A stretch of DNA of 64,000 nucleotides from Nemophila menziesii (lineage: Eukaryota; Streptophyta; Magnoliopsida; Boraginales; Hydrophyllaceae), in assembly GCA_029959085.1 (NCBI GenBank), contig JARWIR010000001.1, forward strand, positions 17,785,730-17,849,729, in the 5' to 3' direction. The notes beneath the pieces were generated by a model. It did not search any database. It had not been told where the DNA came from and saw nothing but the letters and a program-made list of their open reading frames with translations. Positions 56,134-64,000 of the stretch are shown piece by piece; positions within the stretch are counted from its first letter, which is position 1; each line of letters starts with the position of its first letter. A program made the translations under genes and the position numbers.

Positions 56134-57148
56134 TGGTAGGGGCAAAGGTGTGATAAAATAACGATATAGATGAAGGAACAAATACCTTATACCACTACGA
56201 TAAAGTCTCTGCAAGTGAACGAATCGTTTGAAAGTAATGTGTAAGTAAAATGTATATCGATCTTAGGGACTACAAAAGTGAGTTATAAGATAGTGATATT
56301 ACTAAGTGGTCTTAGAAAATCTGAATAATATAATACGCAAGACACTGAAATATTTTTTGGTTTTTTAGACTCTAAAACAATTAATTATAATTAAACAAGG
56401 ACTTAAAATAAAGATAGTAAATAAACACTAAAGAGAAGACTTATGAGAGTTTATCTCGAGAATTAACATGTAATCCCTACTAGCCTTGTTCTATGATTAT
56501 TATCTAAGGAGAATAGTGTGATGTGTAAGCAATATCCAAGATTCTAAATTCCTCCTAACTCCCGTCAAGGTAGATTTAGGAGGCGACCTCAACACTACTA
56601 GGGTACTTTGGGTAAGGGACCCTGTGCAATGATCGGTGGTTAAATTAAACCTTAGTGACTATCTAGTTAGGCAAGTCCGTCAAGATCACTACCACACACT
56701 AGACGATTATGTGGTGTTTCCGTAATTGAATCCCCCGCCAGGGTGACAATCCAACTACTATTGGGGTAATCATATACGTTGTGCATTGCAAGAACTACAA
56801 ACATTAAATCAAGGCACATAATACAGAGATATCACGAACAATTTATTTAAACGTAATCCCAAATTCAAATAACAAATAAAACAAAAATAGGATTCATACC
56901 CCAAGTGCTATTCTCAAGCTAAATAGAATTAGTTCATACTAAAGAAAAAAAACAAGCAATTACAAATATCATATTCATGTTCAAAAGACAAACTAATATT
57001 AACACTATACTAATTGTTGAAAACTAATAACGGGGAGGGTTCGAATGGCATGAACAACTTCCAACTCCTTCTTCTCTTCTTCTTACTTACTCCTAATGAT
57101 TTCTAGGTGTAATTATGATTAGGGACTGAGCAAGGATTATTTCTTATG

Positions 57149-57199
<51 letters not shown>

Positions 57200-58012
57200 T
57201 TCAGAGTTTTTTCTGCGATCTAGATTTACCCGCATAAGTGGTTGCCAGGATTTAATTGGCTAAACATAAGTGGTGGTCAGGATTGATTCTGGCCAAACAT
57301 AAGCGGTGGTCAGGATAATTTTTTACTTAATCTCGTCCCTTTTACAATTTTTTCAAAATTATTCAAACAAAAGGCAAAAATAAATCTTTTCACACTCGCC
57401 TTCCCACCAAGCCACTGTCCTACATAAGAAAACTGTGGCCACTCAGGGGACATTCACTCAACGAAGAACCCAAATTAAGGTAAAAAAAAAAAATTGCGCC
57501 AAATAGATATTTACTATGAAAAATCAGTTGCACCAGATGGATATTTACTGTAAAACCTTTTAAAAAGCACTAAAAAACTAATTTGCTCACTCCAGCAGTT
57601 TTGACAAATGGATAAGTGCTTCAAAACAATTAAAAAATACAGTGTAAGACCAAATTGTTCACTTATAGTTAAAAGAGTTAACAAATTTCAGTGTAAAACC
57701 AAATGGATATTTGCTCACTCCATCAGTGTATAATTTATCAGATTATTTGCTCACTCCATCAGTGTAAAACCAAATGGATATTTGCTCACTCCATTAGTTT
57801 GTGTTTGATAACTTATGAACTTCATTAGATTCATGTAGACCATGTCTATTATTCGTGTTACTTCCCTATTCAATTTGTATAATAACCTTGATTTTGTTGA
57901 TGTTCATGCTTAAAATAACAAGTTTCCTTCAGTTATTGGCTCAAATACAAGTTCCATTGCATATTAACAGAATTTTTTTTTTCGTAGTGTCTTCTGACAC
58001 GGGCTATACCTA

Positions 58013-58087
<75 letters not shown>

Positions 58088-58634
58088 TGGAGGAAATTAG
58101 GGACAAGGACCAAGTATTAGAGTCCAAATCCAGCTAAAACTCGTTTTCCTAAAATAGTGGATTGGTTGGCCCATTGACTTTGTAAAATTCACAACTTCTT
58201 TGTTACAACTCCGAATCTAGTGATATTGGTATCAAGACGACATAAACTCAAATACCTTTCCAAATATGAAAGGGATCTTCCAAATTCCTTCTATATTTTA
58301 TGCAGTATTAAAAATACCAGACGTCTTCGAGTCTGGACAACTTAACTTTTACTTTCCAAATCTATCCAAAGTTCCCTTTATCACCATGACTAAGGGGGTT
58401 TCTTGACTTTTTCACTTCATATAATCATCCCAAGGTGTCTTATATTTAAAATACCTAAGTGCTACACAAATAACATACAAATTACGCGCAAAATCTCTAA
58501 AACAACAAAACACCTAAAATTAGTCAAGAATGTGTAAAACATGCATAAATGCGGAAAAAACCCAAAACTAAGTACTAAATACCCTTATAATGATTTCTCA
58601 TGACTAGACTATTCTATCCACAAACGGAGACATC
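56134..58634 (-). repeat. 5' LTR of decayed gypsy element G2
   Basis: On the minus strand it runs from a hairpin start (58,634-58,591, with GGAGACATCA at 58,625-58,634) to an end at CTACCA (56,134), just before the G2 PBS. The 3' quarter (56,134-56,800) matches the other second-family LTRs, with TATCACACC and the GTGCAATGATCGGTGG block. It is swollen by a (TA)n run at about 57,152-57,194, three copies of a CATAAGTGGTGGTCAGGAT unit (57,231-57,318), a TTTGCTCACTCCATCAGTGT repeat (57,660-57,805) and a second (TA)n at 58,013-58,084. The start is less sure than the end. Confidence 0.55.
58013..58084. repeat. (TA)36 microsatellite
   Basis: Perfect TA dinucleotide run of about 72 bp in the G2 LTR. 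A shorter one lies at 57,152-57,194. Confidence 0.9.
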
Positions 58635-59309
58635 ATCTACATCTTTTCCATTCCATTTCCTGTTACAAACTCCACAATTTTACACTATTAAAGCACAATT
58701 ATCTCCAGTGATTGGCCCTTGTGGAGACGATTATCCCTCGTACTTATCTTTATTACTTGTCAACAACCCGTACACTTGCAGGAAGTGGCTCCAAATAGTG
58801 TCAGTTTATTTAATTACACCATAGGATGTGACAAGTTTTTGGCGCCGTTTCCAGGACTATATTGTTAGATTTTTGTGTTTTTATATCAGTGTAGAAGTGT
58901 CTCGTCTGTTTTTGGTTTTATGTTGTTTTCTAGTTTTTCTTTTCTCTTCACAGATCCACAGGTTTTGGTGTATGCATTTGAATCTTGAGAAATTGCTTTG
59001 AGGCCAAATAAAGAGAGTAAGAACAAGAAAAGTACAAGTAGTAATGGCTAATCTTGACCCACAACCTAGTTTTGAGGTCAATGAGAATCAGGTGATCCCA
59101 TCAGTAGGAGCTAATCCACTTGGTGATGTTCACAACAATGCTCAACAAATAGCAAATTAATAAAGTCAATCCACCAACGGAGTTAATCATAAAGTGCAAG
59201 GAACCGGGAGTGCCTTTTGTGTTCAACCTTTGGGGATTCGCCCTCTAGCTATTCAAGTCGCACGATACAAGCCCAATATGGGTATGTTGAATCAATTCCT
59301 TAATTATGT
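58635..59309 (+). pseudogene. Gypsy element G1: LTR end, PBS and gag N-terminus
   Basis: The tail of an LTR (with CCGTACACTTGC like the Athila LTR) ends near 58,828. A PBS-like TTTTTGGCGCCGTTTCCAGG follows at 58,830. A gag start at 59,044 (MANLDPQPSFEVNENQ) runs, with a stop near 59,158, to YKPNMGMLNQFLNY, where an LTR of another copy is inserted. The gag resumes for a few residues at 62,309 (GNYSADVY). Only the N-terminal part survives. Confidence 0.65.
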
Positions 59310-62300
59310 TGGTGGCTGGTAGGGTGTGATAAAATAATAGATAAAAATAGGGCACTGATCACCCTAACCAGTCATGTTACTCACTGCAAGTATCACAGGT
59401 CGTACGCAAGTTTTAATGATAAGTTTAGATTCATTCTAAGGGACTTAGTGTGTTATACGAATTGATTACAAGAAAGCGAAATTAGTAGCAAAGAATTTAA
59501 ATACAATAAAAGTAAATATGAATAATTGGAGAGATTAATGATTACACAAAAACTAATGCAAATAAATAAAAGATGTAAGTATAAGATTAGAAGTATAACT
59601 TAGGTTTGCTAGTATGCACTTATCCTTCTATTTCTTATACTAGTTAATAAGAGTGATTAAAGCTCTTAAAGTAAGTAGCCAGGATTCTATATTCCTCCTA
59701 ACCCTCTTGCGAGTAGACTTAGGTGGTGACCTAACAATTACATGGGACTTGGTTAAGGAGACCATGCGCAATGATCGGTGGTTAAATATCAAACCTTAAT
59801 GATTATCTAGTTAGGCAATCCCTTCCAGATCAATACCTCACACTAGACGTTTATGTGGTGTTTCAACAATTAGACACTGATATCTCCCCATTTGTGATGA
59901 TTTAATATTAGTTGGAGACATCATTTTTAGTGATTTAGAAGTCTAAATACTCGGCTTTCACATGATATAGTGCACTTTCCTATTTCTTGTCTTGATTTCA
60001 TAAATTATTATTTTTAGAGCATATTGGGTTTAATTATTCATTTAGTATGAAACTTTAAAGATATATATGGAGATTAATTAGATTCCAAGTCAATTCTAAG
60101 AGATAAAGTAAAGAAGATATACATGGAAATTGGAGAAAAGAAAGGAAAAACTAGGATATGGAAAAATAAAGTTGCCAAATAAATCTGAATTCCAGCACCC
60201 ACGACCACAAATGGGCTTATAACTCAAGATTGGCTAGGAATTTGGAAGAATGGTCCGAAGCAAAGTTAAAGAGCTTTCTGAGACGATCAGTTTCGACTAT
60301 TGGAACGCGTCAAAAGGATAAGTATTGAAGCAGTTATGACCAAAACAAAAACGTGACTGATTATTACATTTTCTATATTTTAGGGTTACGAATTTGAGTT
60401 GGGCTAGGAGTCCATTACTTGTCTTCTACTCCAAGACAACGAATTAGGTCTTCTAAACACCTATAAATACACCCTTATATCTCTTGTAAATCATCCTTGT
60501 CTCCCATTAATTAGTCCTTAGGTTTATTATCATTAAAGTTATTGTAGAGAGCAAGATGAAGTCTTTTATTCAATCTTTTAGTTTATTTCCTTCAGGTATG
60601 AACTAATTTTCTCATAGCTTGGGTTTTGCATTATGTATAATCTATGAATTCTATTTTCTTTCTAACTAAGTTTCTTTGGGAATTATATGTTTTAATTTGA
60701 TATTAGCTGCTTACTCATATATTTGTTTATGTGTTTGGAATTATTGCCTGTCCTAAACCTGATCACTTAAGGCTTTCTTAATAGTAATTAGATGGTCGCC
60801 TGGAAGGGGTGTCTAATTATTGAAACACCACATATCGTCTAGTGTCTGATATTGGTCCTGACAACACTGGTTCTAACTATATAGTCATTAGGGTATGTTT
60901 TAACCATTATCACCATGTTTGGAATTGAATTGCTTAGAGCATTGGTGGCGCTTGATAACCCTAAGTTTAGGCTACCTCGTGGTTGTGCCGTAGCCCCCCT
61001 AGTCGCTCTCAAGGTCTAGGGTATGGGAATTTAGAATCTTGACTAAGTATCTAAGAGCTAATTATCTCCCTTATTAACTAGAATTTGATAGAACGAATTA
61101 GAAGGATTAGTGCATACTAGCAAAACATAAGCTATATATCTCATCTCATATTTCTTCATATTTATTTACTGTCTTTACTTTTAATTAGTTTAATTATTTA
61201 TCTCTCAATTATTCATCTTTAGTTTCTGTCTTTTAATTAATTACTCACTACTCTAAATTATTGCTTATTCGTATAACACACTAAGTCCCTGAGAACGAAC
61301 TTTCTTATCATCAAAACTTGCATACGTCCTGTAATACTTGTAGTACTGTGCTTATCTAGGGTGAATTGTGCATCGTTTATCTATCTTTTATTATATTATT
61401 TTATCACACCCTAGACAACACCAGACACCCCTTCTGGGTGACCATCCAACTGCTATTAATGGGGTAGTCTATACTCGTGCACTAGCAAGAACTACAGTCT
61501 ATATATCAAAGCACATAAAACAAATATAAAGGTTAGGAGCTAAAATCAATTTAAAAAGGTTTTTCACAAACAAACTTAGATAGAAAAAAATAGAATTCAA
61601 AGATTATACATATGCAAAACCCAGGCTATGGGAAATCTAGTTCATGCTGGAAAGAAATAAACTAAAATAAAAATACATACTGTCAACTTGCTTCTGTTGA
61701 ATGACTAAGGATTGATCTAAGGTTTAGAACTGTGAAATGACATGTTTACAATGATAGGAGGGTGTATTTATAGGTGTTAAGAAGACCCTAGGTCAAAATC
61801 TTGAGTGGAAGGCAAGTAACTGGAATCCTTTTCTAATTCAAATTCATTTCCTAAAATACCGGAGAGGATAGACACTGCTCACTGTTTGGATCATCTCTCC
61901 TTCGTTATTGGTCTGATTTTCTCCTACTTTATATAAAAAAGACCGCAATGAAAAGATATATCTTTACTCTTTTGAATTCTCATCCAAATAGCTGCAGAAT
62001 TTCAGATTTACTTGTCAACTTTTCCATTCATATTTTATCTACCTCATTTTATCTCTTGATTCCTTCCATATCTTCTTTCATTATCTTCTTAGAATTTATT
62101 TGTCATCTAATTATATTCCATAAAACTCAAGAGCTTCACATTAAAACACAATTTAAACCAAATATGCTCTAAAAGTAATAAATCGTCAAATCAAGACAAG
62201 AAATAAAAAATTATCAAATAACGGATAAAAATCTATAATTAATTAATCAAATACATCTAAAATGATGTCTCCAACATAGATTATCATATCACAACTAGGG

Positions 62301-62313
62301 AGATATCATATGG
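59305..62313 (-). repeat. Minus-strand LTR inserted in G1 gag
   Basis: The LTR is 59,310-62,308, with TG...CA ends read on the minus strand (TGATATCTCC at 62,308, CCAGCCACCA at 59,310). It is about 1,448 bp once the second LTR inside it is removed. The flanks TATGT and TATGG are a 5-bp TSD with one mismatch. The interrupted gag reads NQFLNY then GNYSADVY across it. No internal region lies beside it, so it is a solo LTR. Confidence 0.7.
59873..61428 (+). repeat. Plus-strand solo LTR nested in the minus-strand LTR
   Basis: The LTR is 59,878-61,423 (1,546 bp), from TGATATCTCC to GACAACACCA, with the perfect 5-bp TSD GACAC (59,873-59,877 and 61,424-61,428). It belongs to the same second family as its host LTR but in the opposite orientation, so the pair forms a large inverted repeat. 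Confidence 0.85.
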
Positions 62314-62336
62314 GAATTATAGTGCAGATGTCTACT

Positions 62337-62660
62337 AATGTCTCCTCATTTGTGATAGATTAATATTAGGATGAGACATCATTTTTAGTGATTTAGAAGT
62401 CATAAATGTCGATTTTCTTAAGAAATAGTGCACTTTCCTATTTTGAGTCTTGATTTAGTAAAATAATATTTTTAGAGCATATTGGGTTTAATTGTTTATT
62501 TAGTGTGTAGCTTTAAAGATAATTATGGAGCTTAATTAGAGTCCAAGTCAAAGACTACAACTTATGGAAAGAGATTTGCATGGTAATTGGAGATAAGGAA
62601 ACAAAAGCTAAAAAGATGGAAAAGGAAAAGCTGCCTAAATCTGGGATTCTGCAGTACACG
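62337..62660 (+). repeat. Truncated LTR start of the second family
   Basis: It begins ATGTCTCC with the terminal hairpin partner GAGACATCA and follows the first 320 bp of the 59,878 LTR, then stops abruptly at the minus-strand gag relic. Confidence 0.6.
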
Positions 62661-63600
62661 CCTAAAGAAGTGCTATTTACCCCAAGAATAGGCCGATTTT
62701 GGTAATTTCCTTTCATAGGGACAAAGATAATTCTGTTTTGATTTTCTAATGTGGATATTTGAGCTGAGTTCGCAGTTTCTGCATCTAAACGAAGCGTTCC
62801 TCGGGTCTTTGCTACAGAAGCTCGCGTTGAAGGCCAACTCCTTTCTTGTTCCATAATATTTTCTAAAACCTCGGAAGCTTAATTATGATTCATGGACACA
62901 AAATTACCCTTCCCAATGTTATCCACCTTCTCTCTACCTTTATCATTAAGACCTTCATAGAATATAGCAAGTTGTAGAGCGGGTGTATAACCATGGAGCG
63001 GACATTTAGCTAATTTATGTTGAAACCTTGTCCATGATTCTCCTACTGTTTCTCCATCTTCTTGACAAAATCTTGCAAGCTCGGTTTGATCTTTGAGTCT
63101 CGTGCTCTTTGGATAAAAGCGGTTAAAGAATGCTGCTTGAAGTTCTGCCCAAGAATTAATTGTTCCATGTGGTTGTCTTTCTAGCCAGTCGCTAGCTCTA
63201 CCGGTCAAGAAGAACGAAAACATATGACAATACAGTTGCTCGCGTGTAATGTCAGGAGTAATATAGGCATCACAAATCTGCATGAACTTCTGAATCGATC
63301 TTACCGGATCTTGAATTGTTGTACCACTGTAGAGTCCAAAACTTTGAAATTGACTAAGCATACCCAGATCGGGTCTAAATTTGATATTCTGGATCTCTGG
63401 AGGACGGTAACCTATTGGTTGAACATGGAACGGTACATGAAGACCAGGGAGGTCTTGTTATACTCGATTCTGTTGATTAACGTTATTCTGCCCATTACCT
63501 CCTCCTAAAGGATGTTGTTGTTGTCCTTGTATACCAGGTAGATCCTGTTGTTGTATCCCAGGTGGATCTTGTTGTAGTCCAAATATCTATTGATGAAGTG
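62661..63600 (-). pseudogene. Gypsy gag relic G3 (Athila-like capsid domain)
   Basis: The minus strand encodes a largely open gag. The N-terminal Gln/Pro-rich part comes from about 63,600 with a stop near 63,460 (DLPGIQGQQQHPLGGG, then VQPIGYRPPEIQ). The capsid domain runs 63,361-62,879 without a stop (MLSQFQSFG, FMQICDAYIT, WAELQAAFFNRFYP, TVGESWTRFQ, AIFYEGLNDKGREKVDNIGKG). Past a stop, a Glu/Arg-rich stretch continues to about 62,700. No zinc knuckle, protease or pol remains. It is better preserved than the G2 gag. Confidence 0.75.
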
Positions 63601-64000
63601 TACCGACTTAACAACAAGTATACATTAGAAATATTCACAAAAATATTATGAATTGATTAGTAATACCTCCATATGCTCGAAATGAGGCAACACGCAAGTC
63701 GCAACACGGTTACCTAATGTATTGTTTTGATTCAGTTTTTTTTTTAAAAAGGAAAGAAAATGATAGGAATAAATTTTTCTTTCTTTTATTTGTATCAATT
63801 TTTTATTAAAGGAAAATAATTCAATGGATTGCACAATCTTTTATTTTCCTTTAAAAATGTCAATTATTTAATCCTCGTATTTTAGAATCATTTCAAAGGA
63901 AAAGAAATAATTACTTTTTAAAATGTCAGGACCAAGCTTATAATTTAAAAATAATAATATTTTACATAACATAAAAAGGGTATAAAGATAGTTTTATGTC
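63601..64000. other. AT-rich edge sequence, nothing recognised
   Basis: No gene, repeat end or RNA gene is visible in the last 400 bp. Confidence 0.5.

Noticed and set aside
57933..58127. Minus-strand frame with Ile-Tyr repeats
   Set aside because: It is translation of the (TA)n microsatellite.
1..64000. CRISPR arrays, prokaryotic operons, rRNA genes
   Set aside because: None is present. The regular repeats seen are transposon arrays or microsatellites, and the genes have spliceosomal introns.

Overview
This is plant nuclear DNA, most likely from a eudicot. It is AT-rich, and it holds intron-bearing genes of plant families, plant-type LTR retrotransposons (Athila-like, tRNA-Asp primed), L1-type LINEs, a tRNA-derived SINE and Mutator-like DNA transposons. 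I cannot name the species.

Layout. 1-10,260: a repeat-rich stretch with three copies of a family D element (GAGTACTC-rich, about 1.3-1.5 kb), decayed LINE pieces, and one small candidate gene for a secreted cysteine-rich protein (9,071-9,430, minus). 10,261-15,373: a Pack-MULE with about 390-bp terminal inverted repeats (TIRs) and a perfect 9-bp target-site duplication (TSD). It carries fragments of three unrelated host genes, all on the minus strand: DELLA, a PUB43/44-like U-box/ARM protein and EXO70A. It is itself broken by a second MULE in its left arm and by a LINE in its EXO70 fragment. 15,374-17,787: exon-like blocks without a recognised gene. 17,788-18,798: a Tourist-like TIR element. 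18,834-26,354: a nearly complete but dead LINE, split by an Athila solo LTR. 27,100-29,220: small MITE-like repeats. 29,222-43,763: a MULE of the same family as the nested one, into which a full-length 12.87-kb Athila-type element (29,406-42,271) has inserted. Its two LTRs agreed in every stretch I compared, and it has an open 1,891-codon gag-pol and an open 438-codon third ORF, so the insertion is young. 43,764-47,000: decayed repeats and a fourth family D copy.

The host gene island is 47,400-53,450. A receptor-like kinase (plus strand, seven coding exons, 382 aa) converges on a DUF3754 membrane protein gene (minus strand, 15 exons, 486 aa). I traced both splice by splice and both stay in frame. 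A SINE with a 15-bp TSD lies about 400 bp upstream of the DUF3754 start.

55,000-63,600 is a nest of decayed gypsy elements of a second LTR family. It contains a solo LTR inside an LTR inside a gag gene, and two further gag relics on the minus strand.

The most notable items are the three-gene Pack-MULE, the MULE family with an array of GGGGCCAGCCC-type palindromes, and the unusual non-coding architecture of the young Athila element: 124-bp tandem repeats with a 16-bp palindrome, a 75-nt A tract, and five polypurine-tract-like motifs where one is expected.
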